Shown here: piece after piece, positions 8,484 through 17,845 of the stretch
How positions within the stretch are numbered: position 1 is the first letter of the stretch
How the letters are laid out: the number at the start of each line of letters is the position of its first letter
Program-made: the position numbers and the translations under genes
The notes under the pieces: model-generated
The model's database searches: none
Told to the model about the DNA's origin: nothing
What the model saw: the letters and a program-made list of their open reading frames with translations, nothing else
NCBI RefSeq assembly: GCF_002078505.1
Contig: NZ_LUAV01000014.1
Coordinates: 312,402 to 376,401, forward strand
Direction of reading: 5' to 3'
Source: Ensifer aridi
GTDB lineage: Bacteria; Pseudomonadota; Alphaproteobacteria; Rhizobiales; Rhizobiaceae
DNA: 64,000 bases

Positions 8484-9980
8484 ATGAACGACAAGACAGA
8501 AACCGCCGGCCTCTCCTCCGACGCGACGGAAGTGCGCGCCCAGAAGCTGAAGCTCCTGCGTGGGCAGATCGGCGATGTCTATCCGGCGCATTTCCACCGG
8601 ACGATGACCAATGCGGAACTGGCCGAGAAATACCAGGACCTCGCGCCGGACACCGAGACGCAGGACGTCGTCACCGTCGCGGGCCGCGTCTATTCCTCGC
8701 GCAATTCCGGCATGTTCATGGACATCCATGACGCCTCCGGCAAGATCCAAATCTTCTCTCACAAGGATACGACGCCGGAAAAGGCACGCGCCCTGCTGCC
8801 GATGATCGACCTCGGCGACATCATCGGCGTCACCGGCCTTGTCCGCCGCACGAAGCGCGGCGAGCTTACGATCAACGCGCAGCAGATCACGATGCTGACC
8901 AAGTCGCTGCTGCCGATGCCGGAGAAGTATCACGGGCTTGCCGACATCGAGACGCGCTACCGCAAGCGCTATCTCGACATCATGGTCAATGAGGAATCGA
9001 AGCTCCGTTTCCAGCAGAGAAGCCGCATCGTCTCCGGTATTCGCCGTTTCCTCGAGGACGAAGGCTTCATGGAAGTGGAAACGCCGATGCTGCAGCCGAT
9101 CTACGGCGGTGCCACGGCCGAGCCCTTCAAGACCCATCACAATACGCTGAAGCTCGACATGTATCTGCGCATCGCGCCCGAGCTCTACCTGAAGCGCGTG
9201 CTGGTTTCGGGCCTCACCGACAAGGTCTTCGAGATCAACCGCAATTTCCGCAACGAAGGCGTCTCCACCCGGCACAATCCGGAATTCACGATGATGGAGT
9301 GCTACTGGGCCTATGCCGATTACGAGGACATGATGGGCCTCGTCGAACGGTTGTTCGAGACGCTGGCGCTGACGATCCACGGCAAGACCGAGTTCGAGTT
9401 CGGCGACAAGCAGCTCTCCTTCAAGGGGCCGTTCCCGCGCGTCTCCATGCCGGCTGCCGTCAAGGACGCGATCGGTATCGACTTCCTTGCGATCCAGAGC
9501 GACGAGGAAGCGCGCCAGGCAGCCCGCAATGCCGGGATCGAGGTTGAGAAGGATGCGACCTGGGGCGAAGTCCTCGCCTTCATCTTTGAGGAGAAGGTCG
9601 AGGCGACGCTGATTCAACCGGCCCACGTCATCCACTTCCCGAAGGACATCTCGCCCTTCGCCAAGGAGGTACCGGGTGAACCGCGGCTCGTCGAGCGCTT
9701 CGAGACCTATTGCAACGGCTGGGAGATCGGCAATGCCTTTTCCGAACTCAACGACCCGGTCGAGCAGCGCGCCCGCATGGTCGAGCAGATGGAGCAGTCG
9801 CATGCCCGCGGTGAGAAGGAAAAGACGCTGGACGAGGACTTCCTCGACGCGATGGACCAGGGCATGCCGCCCGCCGGGGGCTTGGGCATCGGCGTCGACC
9901 GGCTGATCATGCTGCTCACCAACTCGCCGTCGATCCGCGACGTCATTCTCTTCCCGGCACGACGCCACAAGGCTGATTGA
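8484..9980 (+). CDS. lysS: Lysyl-tRNA synthetase, class II
   Basis: A 498-residue class IIb synthetase. The N-terminal OB-fold tRNA-binding domain (VTVAGRVYSSRNSGMFMDIHD) is followed by the catalytic core with motif 2 (FEINRNFRNEGVSTRHNPEF, about residue 250) and motif 3 (GLGIGVDRLIMLL, about residue 470). It is complete, and co-transcribed with gltX. Many alphaproteobacteria instead use a class I LysRS, so a class II enzyme here is worth recording. A good intrinsic terminator follows. Confidence 0.95.
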   Translation: MNDKTETAGLSSDATEVRAQKLKLLRGQIGDVYPAHFHRTMTNAELAEKYQDLAPDTETQDVVTVAGRVYSSRNSGMFMDIHDASGKIQIFSHKDTTPEKARALLPMIDLGDIIGVTGLVRRTKRGELTINAQQITMLTKSLLPMPEKYHGLADIETRYRKRYLDIMVNEESKLRFQQRSRIVSGIRRFLEDEGFMEVETPMLQPIYGGATAEPFKTHHNTLKLDMYLRIAPELYLKRVLVSGLTDKVFEINRNFRNEGVSTRHNPEFTMMECYWAYADYEDMMGLVERLFETLALTIHGKTEFEFGDKQLSFKGPFPRVSMPAAVKDAIGIDFLAIQSDEEARQAARNAGIEVEKDATWGEVLAFIFEEKVEATLIQPAHVIHFPKDISPFAKEVPGEPRLVERFETYCNGWEIGNAFSELNDPVEQRARMVEQMEQSHARGEKEKTLDEDFLDAMDQGMPPAGGLGIGVDRLIMLLTNSPSIRDVILFPARRHKAD

Positions 9981-10005
9981 GCCCGCGACAGCCGCTCAGA
10001 GACAG

Positions 10006-10037
10006 GCCCACCGCGCAAGCGGTGGGCTTTTCGTTTT
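10006..10037 (+). terminator. Intrinsic terminator after lysS
   Basis: Stem GCCCACCGC / GCGGTGGGC with a GCAA tetraloop, followed by TTTTCGTTTT. Classic rho-independent form closing the gltX-lysS operon. Confidence 0.88.
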
Positions 10038-10102
10038 GTGAGTTAACTCTTTGAAACTACGCAATTCCGAGCGGGAAACCGTTACCTCTTCATGGAATTG
10101 CT

Positions 10103-10750
10103 CTAGTGGCCGCCGTGCCCTTCGGCATTCGCGGTCGTCTCCTTGGCTGCTGGCGCGGTATCCGCACCTTCTATCTGCGCCGCTGCCGGATCGATGCATA
10201 AGGAGCGATCGTCCATCCTGGCCATGATGGCGCGTACCTCGTCCAACCCGAGCGTGACGAGCTTGCCGCGGAACATGCCGGCCGCATTGGCCATGGCCTC
10301 GTTGTAGGAGGCGCGGAACGGCTCATCCATACCTGGGACGCTGCGCGGGCCGGGAGCGAAGAGCACCTCCGCGCCGACGGCCGCTCCGCGCACGCCGGCG
10401 CGATCCTCCGGACCCGCCGCATCGAGGACGACCACTTGATAGAGGTCTGCCTTTTCCTTGTTGGCGAGCGCGCCGACGACGCGCAGCGCCGTTCTGATCC
10501 GCTCCGGTCCGCCGGCCCTGTCCGTCTTCACATGCAGGCGGATCCAGCGTTGGCCGTTGTGATCGAGCTTCAGCGTCCTAAGCGCCGTGCATTCGAGACC
10601 GGAAGCGGACGGCTCCGCAAATCGGTTCAGGAACTTGTCGCGGCCGACATAGACGGCGGCGCCGCCGGAGGCAGCAGAGACCCCAAGCGCGGCGGACAGG
10701 ATGACCACCAGCCGCTTCGAAGGGCGCAATTTGCTGAGGATTGCCTTCAC
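10103..10750 (-). CDS. Membrane-anchored protein of unknown function
   Basis: I do not recognise this 215-residue protein. It begins with a basic segment and one hydrophobic helix (LVVILSAALGVSAASGGAAVYVG, about residues 18-40), so it is probably anchored in the inner membrane with the rest periplasmic. The body is a mixed alpha/beta domain with two cysteines (GLECTALRTL and RSLCIDP) that could pair. The tail, after about residue 185, is low complexity (Ala, Thr, Glu) and ends GHGGH, a possible metal-binding end. It is convergent with lysS and divergent from the nucleoside hydrolase. Confidence 0.7.
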   Translation of the reverse strand: MKAILSKLRPSKRLVVILSAALGVSAASGGAAVYVGRDKFLNRFAEPSASGLECTALRTLKLDHNGQRWIRLHVKTDRAGGPERIRTALRVVGALANKEKADLYQVVVLDAAGPEDRAGVRGAAVGAEVLFAPGPRSVPGMDEPFRASYNEAMANAAGMFRGKLVTLGLDEVRAIMARMDDRSLCIDPAAAQIEGADTAPAAKETTANAEGHGGH

Positions 10751-10980
10751 GGGGCGGCTCCGCTGTCGTCGTCAAGGTTGCAAGAAAAACTTAAGGGCTC
10801 CCTCAACGATAGGCCAACCACCTTTCGGAAAGTTTAAGCGGGAAAGCATGCGGCTGTGGCACGCCGCTTCAAGCATGGGAACGCCGATTGACTTTCGCTC
10901 GCATCTTGTCCATTTGCCGCCTTTCACGACGTTACGAACAGGACGCAGCCGGCGGCCACCTTTGAGGAAGAGAAGACGAC

Positions 10981-11934
10981 ATGCACAAGGTTATTTTCGA
11001 TACTGACCCGGGTGTCGACGACGCCATGGCCCTTCTCTTCCTGCACCGCCATCCGGCTATCGACCTCGTAGGCATCACCACGGTTTTCGGTAACGCCTCA
11101 GTCGAGACGACCACCCGCAACGCGCTCTTCCTCAAGCGGTCCTGGGATATCGCGGCACCAGTCGCAAAGGGGATCGGCGAAACGCTCGATTCCGAACGGC
11201 CGCATGTCGGCTGGCCGACGAGCGTTCACGGCGACGACGGGCTCGGCAATATCGACGTGCCGAGCGAGATCGATCTGCCGCTCGACCCGCGGCCCGCGCA
11301 TCGCTTTATCATCGACACGGTTCGGGCCAATCCCGGCGAAGTGACGCTCGTCGCCGTCGGCCGCATGACCAATCTGGCGCGGGCGCTCCGCGACGACCCC
11401 GCCATCGCCGCCCTCGTCAAGAGCGTCGTGATCATGGGCGGCGCTTTCGACGTTCCCGGCAACATCACCCCGGCCGCGGAAGCCAATATCCACGGTGACC
11501 CGGAAGCGGCGGATCTCGTGATGACAGCACCCTGGCCCGTGACCGTCATCGGGCTCGACGTGACGATGCGGACCGTGATGACACGCTCCATGCTCTCCGA
11601 CATCGCCGAGCGCGGCGGCGCGCCGGCCAGGCTTCTTTACGACATCTCGCAATTCTACGTCGACTTCTACGAGCAGCATGTCGAGGACGGCATGGTCGTG
11701 CACGACAGTTGCGCCTGCGCCTATGTCGTCGCGCCGGACCTGTTTCGAACCCGCAGCGGCGCCATCCGAGTGATATGCGGCGGCATCGCCGACGGCCAGA
11801 CGATCCAGAAGCCGGATGGGCGGCTTTTCCCCCCAAATGCCTGGGACGGACTGCCGAGCCAGCGGGCCTGCATCGGCATCGATGCCGGCGCGGTGTTGAG
11901 CCTCATCGGCGAGACACTCGCGAACGGCCGCTGA
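10981..11934 (+). CDS. Inosine-uridine-preferring type nucleoside hydrolase
   Basis: A 317-residue protein with the calcium-binding N-terminal signature IFDTDPGVDDAMAL (residues 5-18), a second region IMGGAFDVPGNITPAAEANI, and the distal VHDSCACAYVV aspartate. These are the hallmarks of the IunH/RihA family, which splits ribonucleosides into base and ribose for salvage. Substrate choice (purine or pyrimidine) is not determinable. A weak GC hairpin follows at about 11947-11968. Monocistronic by context. Confidence 0.9.
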   Translation: MHKVIFDTDPGVDDAMALLFLHRHPAIDLVGITTVFGNASVETTTRNALFLKRSWDIAAPVAKGIGETLDSERPHVGWPTSVHGDDGLGNIDVPSEIDLPLDPRPAHRFIIDTVRANPGEVTLVAVGRMTNLARALRDDPAIAALVKSVVIMGGAFDVPGNITPAAEANIHGDPEAADLVMTAPWPVTVIGLDVTMRTVMTRSMLSDIAERGGAPARLLYDISQFYVDFYEQHVEDGMVVHDSCACAYVVAPDLFRTRSGAIRVICGGIADGQTIQKPDGRLFPPNAWDGLPSQRACIGIDAGAVLSLIGETLANGR

Positions 11935-12035
11935 GCCTCAGAAAGAGCCCCTCCCATTGGGGGGAGGCCTTGGTCGCGGGTCAATCCGATCCGCCGCGGC
12001 TTGCGGCGAAAAACTTGCGCGGATAGCTGGCAGAT

Positions 12036-13073
12036 ATGCCAGCACCGGCTATCTTTCTCGGCATGAAGCCGGACAACTTACTCTACCCCGCCCCAAAAGG
12101 GCTCTACTGCGAACTCGGGAACTTCTATATCGACCCGGTGCAGCCGGTCGAAAGGGCGCTGATAACGCATGGACATTCCGATCACGCGCGCGCTGGGCAC
12201 GGCCACGTGCTCGCGACGCGCGAGACGCTGGACATCATGCGCCTGCGCTATGGCGATGGCTTCTGCGGCGCGAGCGCAATAGCACGCTTCGGCGAAACGA
12301 TTGCGATCAACGGCGTGAGGGTCACTTTCCGCCCGGCCGGCCATGTGCTCGGTTCGGCGCAGATATGCGTCGAGGCGGACGGGACGCGGATCGTCGTCTC
12401 CGGCGATTACAAACGGCGGGCGGATCCGACCTGCCCGCCCTTCGAGCCGATCGGCTGCGACGTCTTCATTACTGAGGCGACTTTCGGCCTGCCGGTGTTT
12501 CACCACCCGGACGACGAAAGAGAGATTGCGCGCCTCCTCATGTCGCTGAAGCAGTTTCCCGAGCGCGCCCATGTGGTCGGCGCCTACGCGCTCGGAAAGG
12601 CGCAGCGCGTCATCGCGCTCCTGCGGCGGCAAGGCTACGACGAGCCGATCCATATTCATGGTGCGCTCGCGAAACTCTGCGATTATTACCAGAGCCAAGG
12701 CATCGACCTCGGCGACATCCGCCCGGCGACCCTCGGCCCCGCAAGCCGCCAGGACTTCGCCGGGATGATCGTCATCGGCCCGCCGGCGGCCTTCGCCGAG
12801 CGATGGGCGCGGCGCTTCCCCGATCCGCTTGCCAGCTTCGCCTCCGGCTGGATGCTCATCCGCCAGCGTGCCAAGCAGCGCGGCGTCGAGCTGCCGCTCG
12901 TCATATCCGATCATTGCGACTGGGCGGAACTGACGGAAACGATACGCGAGGTCGCGCCGGCGGAAGTCTGGGTGACGCACGGCCGCGAGGAAGCGCTGGT
13001 GCGCTGGTGCGAGTTGCAGGGCATCCCGGCACGCCCGCTTCACTTGGTCGGTTACGAGGACGAGGGAGAATGA
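12036..13073 (+). CDS. Ligase-associated DNA exonuclease (MBL/beta-CASP fold)
   Basis: A 345-residue metallo-beta-lactamase-fold nuclease. ITHGHSDHARAGH supplies the HxHxDH metal site, RPAGHVLGSAQICVE the next histidine and VSGDYKRRADP the aspartate. VVGAYALGKAQRVIALL and WVTHGREEALV complete the beta-CASP-like set. It belongs to the mRNA-3'-processing-factor-like exonucleases encoded beside bacterial ATP-dependent DNA ligases. An internal ATG at 12063 (MKPDNLLYP) may be the true start, since the conserved part begins there. The ligase begins 3 bases after its stop. Confidence 0.87.
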   Translation: MPAPAIFLGMKPDNLLYPAPKGLYCELGNFYIDPVQPVERALITHGHSDHARAGHGHVLATRETLDIMRLRYGDGFCGASAIARFGETIAINGVRVTFRPAGHVLGSAQICVEADGTRIVVSGDYKRRADPTCPPFEPIGCDVFITEATFGLPVFHHPDDEREIARLLMSLKQFPERAHVVGAYALGKAQRVIALLRRQGYDEPIHIHGALAKLCDYYQSQGIDLGDIRPATLGPASRQDFAGMIVIGPPAAFAERWARRFPDPLASFASGWMLIRQRAKQRGVELPLVISDHCDWAELTETIREVAPAEVWVTHGREEALVRWCELQGIPARPLHLVGYEDEGE

Positions 13074-13076
13074 CGG

Positions 13077-14690
13077 ATGAAAACCTTCGCCGAACTCCTC
13101 GACCGCCTCGTTCTCACGCCGCAACGGAACGGCAAGATACGGCTGCTCGCCGATTATTTCCGCAGCACCCCCGATCCGAGCCGCGGCTACGCGCTGGCGG
13201 CGATCGCCGGGACGCTCTCGCTCAACACGGTGAAGCCGGCGCTCATCCGCGACCTGCTGCTCGAACGTATGGACGAGGTGCTGTTCCACTACTCCTATGA
13301 CTATGTCGGCGACCTCGCGGAAACGGTTTCGCTTGCCTGGGAGCCGCCGGAGGGTGTTGCGCCTGCAGACATTTCGCTCGGCGAGGCTGTCGAGCGGCTT
13401 CAGAGGGCGGGGCGTTCCGAGGTGCGTTCGCTCGTCCGCGACATGCTGGACCGGCTGGACACCTCCGGCCGTTTTGCGCTGCTGAAACTCGTCACCGGAG
13501 GCTTGCGGATCGGCGCCTCGGCGCGGCTCGCCAAGCAGGCGCTGGCGGAAATGGGCGGCAAGGAAGTGGGCGAGATAGAGACGCTTTGGCACGGATTGGC
13601 GCCGCCCTATCTGCCCCTCTTCCTCTGGCTCACCGGCCAGGCGGAAATGCCGGTACTGAAGACGCCCGCCGTCTTCCACTCGGTCATGCTTGCGACGCCG
13701 ATCGGCGAAGGCGATCTCGAGGGGCTCAATCCGGCCGACTTCGCGGCGGAATGGAAATGGGACGGCATCCGGGTCCAGCTTGCCAATGTCGGCGGGCTTC
13801 GGCGCCTCTATTCGCGTAGCGGCGACGAGATCTCGGCCGCCTTTCCGGAAATCATCGAAGCGGCCGACTTTTCCGGCGTGATCGATGGCGAGCTGCTCGT
13901 CGGCGGAACGATGCGCAGCAACCGCGCGACCGCCACCTTCGCCGACTTGCAGCAACGGCTGAACCGCAAGACCGTCAGCCGCAAGCTGCTGGAGGATTAT
14001 CCCGCCTTCGTTCGCGGCTACGACATCCTCTTTTCAGGCGAGCGTGATATCCGGCCCGAACCCTTTCGCGTCCGCCGTGAGGCCTTGTCGGCGCTGATCG
14101 AGGCCGCCTCGCCGCAGCATTTCGACCTCTCGCCTCTCGTCGCCTTCTCGACCTGGGAAGAACTCGACCGCCTGCGCTCGGACCCTCCGGATCCCGTGAT
14201 CGAGGGCGTCATGCTGAAACGGCTCGATTCGCCCTATGTGGCCGGACGAGCGAAGGGTCCGTGGTTCAAGTGGAAGCGGGCGCCGTTCAACATCGATGCC
14301 GTGCTGATGTATGCGCAGCGCGGCCACGGCAAACGGTCCAGCTACTACTCCGATTTCACCTTCGGCGTCTGGACCGAGAGCGAAGGCGTGACCAGTCTGG
14401 TGCCGGTCGGCAAAGCCTATTTCGGCTTCACCGACGCCGAGCTCGAAATCCTCGACCAGTTCGTGCGCAACAACACGGTCGAGCGTTTCGGCCCGGTGCG
14501 GGCGGTGCGCGCCGAGCCCGACGCCGGCTTCGTCGTCGAGGTTGCCTTCGAAGGTCTCAACCGCTCGACCCGGCATAAGTCGGGCGTGGCCATGCGTTTT
14601 CCGCGCATCGCGCGGCTGAGGCCCGACAAGCTGCCCCGCGACGCCGACAGGCTGGAGACCTTGCAGGCGATGATCGGGATGAAAGCCTAA
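13077..14690 (+). CDS. ATP-dependent DNA ligase (exonuclease-associated type)
   Basis: A 537-residue ligase. The nucleotidyl-transfer lysine is K227 in EWKWDGIRVQL (motif I, KxDG). VIDGELLVGG (motif III), IEGVMLKRLDSPY (motif IV) and GPWFKWKRAPF (motif V) follow, then the C-terminal OB domain. The N-terminal ~200 residues are the helical DNA-binding domain of the long bacterial ATP ligases. With the preceding exonuclease it forms a tight two-gene operon for DNA repair. No Ku gene is next to it, so it is not the LigD end-joining system. The Lhr-type helicase and PdeM phosphoesterase that often accompany this pair are not in this window. Confidence 0.92.
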   Translation: MKTFAELLDRLVLTPQRNGKIRLLADYFRSTPDPSRGYALAAIAGTLSLNTVKPALIRDLLLERMDEVLFHYSYDYVGDLAETVSLAWEPPEGVAPADISLGEAVERLQRAGRSEVRSLVRDMLDRLDTSGRFALLKLVTGGLRIGASARLAKQALAEMGGKEVGEIETLWHGLAPPYLPLFLWLTGQAEMPVLKTPAVFHSVMLATPIGEGDLEGLNPADFAAEWKWDGIRVQLANVGGLRRLYSRSGDEISAAFPEIIEAADFSGVIDGELLVGGTMRSNRATATFADLQQRLNRKTVSRKLLEDYPAFVRGYDILFSGERDIRPEPFRVRREALSALIEAASPQHFDLSPLVAFSTWEELDRLRSDPPDPVIEGVMLKRLDSPYVAGRAKGPWFKWKRAPFNIDAVLMYAQRGHGKRSSYYSDFTFGVWTESEGVTSLVPVGKAYFGFTDAELEILDQFVRNNTVERFGPVRAVRAEPDAGFVVEVAFEGLNRSTRHKSGVAMRFPRIARLRPDKLPRDADRLETLQAMIGMKA

Positions 14691-14859
14691 TGCATGTCGC
14701 CCAAAAATGTGCAGCGGTTTTAAGACATCGACATGCTCAAAAACAAATGAGCTAAAGCGAACTCAGCTATTTCAGCGAATGCGAATGAAGAATTGTTAAG
14801 GAGAGTTTGGGAATATTCAGGCTGACTAACGCACCAGTTCGCATTCGCAGGGCCGTCTT

Positions 14860-17520
14860 GTGTCAGAAACAAATCTTCAGCATCTTGGGAAATCCCGCCT
14901 CTCGCGATTTCTGACGCTCAATTATCTGCCGGCAATGATCGCGACCTTTGTTGTTCTGATTGCCGGCATTCTCGCCGACAATCAGAATCGGATCATTTCG
15001 GAAGCCCGCATGCGTTCGATCGTGGCCGACGAGTTGAATCCGATCCGTTCCAAACTGGAGACCTATATCAATGGAAACGTCCAGCTCGTCCGTGGTCTGA
15101 TCGGTACGGTCGCGACCGAGCCCGACATGCAACAGCCTCGGTTCAGTGACCTGGCCCGAAGCGTCTTCAGCGAGCGTTCGCAACTGCGCAACCTTGCGGC
15201 CGCACCTGGCCTGGTCGTTTCGATGGTCTATCCGGTGGCAGGTAACGAAAAGGCGATCGGGCTCGACTACCGCACCAATGACAAACAACGCGGATCCGTC
15301 ATGCGTGCAGTGGCAAGCGGAAAGATGGTGCTTGCCGGCCCGGTCGATCTTGTCCAGGGCGGGCGCGGACTGATCGGCCGGTTTCCGGTGACGACGAGTG
15401 CCGGCGGCAACAAACGTTTCTGGGGCCTGATTTCAGCGGTCATCGATATCGACCGGCTCTACCGCGACAGCGGCCTGGTGTCCTCTACGCTAGACATCGC
15501 CATTGCCGGCCGTGACGGCCAAGGTCGAAGTGGCGCGATTTTCTTTGGCGATGCGGCGATCTTCGATAAGGCGCCGGTGGAGTTGAACGTGATGCTGCCC
15601 GGCGGCACCTGGCGAATGGCGGCCATACCGAAGGGCGGCTGGCCGACCACGCCGCAGAATGCCTGGCTGGTTCGACTGCTCATCCTGCTCGGCGGCCTGA
15701 TGATCGTCGTCCCGATGATCGTGACCGGGCATTTGACGACCGAACGACAAGACAACATGCGCGCCCTCCGGCAGAACAAGGACCAGCTACAGGAGCTGTC
15801 CCACCGGCTGAAGATCGCCCTCGACACCTCCGAGATCGGCGTATGGGAGCTCGATATAGACAGCGGCAAGCTCCTGTGGGACAGCCGCATGAAGGAGCTT
15901 TACGGCATCGGATCTTCGATGCGCGAGGTCTATGACGACTGGAGGGACACGCTGCATCCGGAGGATCTCGCGCGCGCCGAAGCGGAATTCGCCGAGGCGT
16001 TGGCGACGGGCGGCGCTTACAACACCGAATTTCGCATCCGCCTGCCAAGCGGCGAGATCCGCCACATCCGTGCCATCGGTTCGACCTATGTCGGGGCGAA
16101 CGGCAACAGGAAGATCGTCGGCGTCAACTGGGACGTCACGGCCGACGTCGAGACGCGCGCGACCCTATCGGAGGCCAAACGCCTCGCCGAAGCGCACAGC
16201 GCCGAGCTGGAAGCCGCTCGCCACCGCATGGAATTCAACGCGCTGCACGATCCGCTGACTGGCCTGCCGAACCGCCGCTTCCTCGACCAGATCCTCGCCG
16301 ACCGCGTCCGAAAGTTCGACGCCGGTGCCAGGCTCAGCATCTTCCACATCGATCTCGACCGCTTCAAGCAGATCAACGATACGATGGGTCATGCGGCCGG
16401 GGACGAAATTCTCAGGCACGCCGCCGGGCTCCTGCGCTCGAACGCGCGCGAGAGCGACTTCGTCGCCCGGATCGGCGGCGACGAGTTCGTCATCATTCGC
16501 GCAGGCGGCAGCTCCGAGGAGGATACGGCGCTGGCCTCGCGCATCATCGAGGCGATGAGCTCGCCGGTTCGTTACAAGGATCAGGAGTGCCGCATCGGCG
16601 TCAGCATCGGCATCGCCGCGCAAACTGCCGCGGCCGACGAACTTTCCCAGATTCTCGTCAATGCCGATATCGCCCTCTACGAGGCCAAGCGCCGCGGCCG
16701 CAACCGGCACGAAACCTTCACCGGCGCGTTGAAAACAGCCGTCTTCCAGACGAAACAGACGGCCGACGAGATCCTGCGTGGGCTGGAACAGAACGAATTC
16801 GTCGCCTATTTCCAGCCGCAGTTCTCTCCGAAGTCGCTGGACATTATCGGCGTCGAAGCCCTGGCGCGGTGGGATCATCCGACCAAGGGGCTGATCGGAC
16901 CGCATGCCTTCCTCAAGACGGCGGAAGACATCAACGTGGTCGCCGCGATCGACCAGAAGATCCTGGAACAGGCACTCTTTCAGATCTGCCGCTGGGAGGC
17001 GAACGGCATTCACATCCCCAAAGTTTCGGTCAACCTTTCCTACTCGCGTCTGCGGGACGAGGGCCTGGTCGCCCGGCTGGAGCAGATGTCCATACCGAAA
17101 GGGCGGCTCTCATTCGAACTGCTTGAATCGATCTCCTTCGACGAGAACGACGTCACGGTCATGTCGAATATCCGGCGCATCAAGGAGCTCGGTATCGATA
17201 TCGAGATCGATGACTTCGGCACCGGCTATGCCTCGATCTTGAGCCTTCTGAAACTCACGCCGCGCCGCCTGAAAATCGACCGCCAACTGGTGCTGCCGAT
17301 TCTCGACTCTCCGGCTGAGCGCCGGCTCGTGGAGTCGATCATCGATATCGGCACATCGCTCGGCATCGAGGTCATCGCCGAGGGCGTCGAAACACTCGAC
17401 CATGCCCATATCCTGAAAGAGCTGGAGTGCCATGGTTTGCAGGGCTATGCCTTCGCCCGGCCGATGAGCGCCAACGATCTCGCCACCTTCGTCTTCGAGC
17501 GGAGATGGCGCGCCGCCTGA
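14860..17520 (+). CDS. Membrane sensor with PAS, GGDEF and EAL domains (c-di-GMP turnover)
   Basis: An 886-residue protein with a GTG start. Two TM helices flank a periplasmic CHASE-like domain (about residues 45-275, with SMVYPVAGNEKAIGLDYR). A PAS domain follows (ALDTSEIGVWELDIDSGKLL, near residue 325), then GGDEF and EAL. The GGDEF motif is intact at residue 539, with an upstream RESD that fits the RxxD inhibitory I-site. EAL is intact (EALARW, E666), with DDFGTGYASI further on. Both halves therefore look potentially active, as cyclase and phosphodiesterase. The ligand of the sensor is unknown. It stands alone in the same direction as the ligase gene. Confidence 0.92.
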   Translation: MSETNLQHLGKSRLSRFLTLNYLPAMIATFVVLIAGILADNQNRIISEARMRSIVADELNPIRSKLETYINGNVQLVRGLIGTVATEPDMQQPRFSDLARSVFSERSQLRNLAAAPGLVVSMVYPVAGNEKAIGLDYRTNDKQRGSVMRAVASGKMVLAGPVDLVQGGRGLIGRFPVTTSAGGNKRFWGLISAVIDIDRLYRDSGLVSSTLDIAIAGRDGQGRSGAIFFGDAAIFDKAPVELNVMLPGGTWRMAAIPKGGWPTTPQNAWLVRLLILLGGLMIVVPMIVTGHLTTERQDNMRALRQNKDQLQELSHRLKIALDTSEIGVWELDIDSGKLLWDSRMKELYGIGSSMREVYDDWRDTLHPEDLARAEAEFAEALATGGAYNTEFRIRLPSGEIRHIRAIGSTYVGANGNRKIVGVNWDVTADVETRATLSEAKRLAEAHSAELEAARHRMEFNALHDPLTGLPNRRFLDQILADRVRKFDAGARLSIFHIDLDRFKQINDTMGHAAGDEILRHAAGLLRSNARESDFVARIGGDEFVIIRAGGSSEEDTALASRIIEAMSSPVRYKDQECRIGVSIGIAAQTAAADELSQILVNADIALYEAKRRGRNRHETFTGALKTAVFQTKQTADEILRGLEQNEFVAYFQPQFSPKSLDIIGVEALARWDHPTKGLIGPHAFLKTAEDINVVAAIDQKILEQALFQICRWEANGIHIPKVSVNLSYSRLRDEGLVARLEQMSIPKGRLSFELLESISFDENDVTVMSNIRRIKELGIDIEIDDFGTGYASILSLLKLTPRRLKIDRQLVLPILDSPAERRLVESIIDIGTSLGIEVIAEGVETLDHAHILKELECHGLQGYAFARPMSANDLATFVFERRWRAA

Positions 17521-17822
17521 CGTGACAGCGCAACGACCCAAAAGTCGCTCGGCGCAGGTCTTTTTCTTGCCCCCGACTCTTGGCAGCCGTCCGGAAAAAA
17601 GTCATAAAAACATATGCCTTCTGCCGCTTCGCGGATGATCTACAGCGCCGCGCGTCTTAGACGCGCAAAGGTCGCTGTAGCACTTTGAATTGCTGCATGT
17701 TTTATCCTTAAATCGGCTACGATTTAAGGAAACATGCAGTGGGCCACCTTCTGCGACCGCCGCTCGGCGGCAGTCCTTACGGGACCGGGAGTCCCGATCT
17801 CCAACACACCCATAAGGGGACG
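17521..17822. other. Intergenic region holding a RIME-like element
   Basis: About 300 bases between the GGDEF/EAL gene and the antiporter operon. It contains the ~100-base palindromic element listed separately and the ribosome site of the first antiporter gene; I see nothing else. Confidence 0.6.
17640..17739. repeat. RIME-like rhizobial intergenic mosaic element (two palindromes)
   Basis: Two adjacent large imperfect palindromes in ~100 bases. Palindrome A (17640-17680) has outer arms CTACAGCG/CGCTGTAG and inner arms GCGCGTCT/AGACGCGC. Palindrome B (17693-17739) has arms CTGCATGTTT/AAACATGCAG and TCCTTAAATCG/CGATTTAAGGA. Size and two-palindrome structure match the known RIME family of rhizobial intergenic repeats (established knowledge); the assignment is from memory. 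Confidence 0.75.
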
Positions 17823-17845
17823 GAACGATCGAATACGCGGAGAAA

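Noticed and set aside
12036..14690. LigD/Ku non-homologous end-joining locus
   Set aside because: The ligase lacks polymerase and phosphoesterase domains and no Ku gene is adjacent; it belongs to the exonuclease-associated ligase type.
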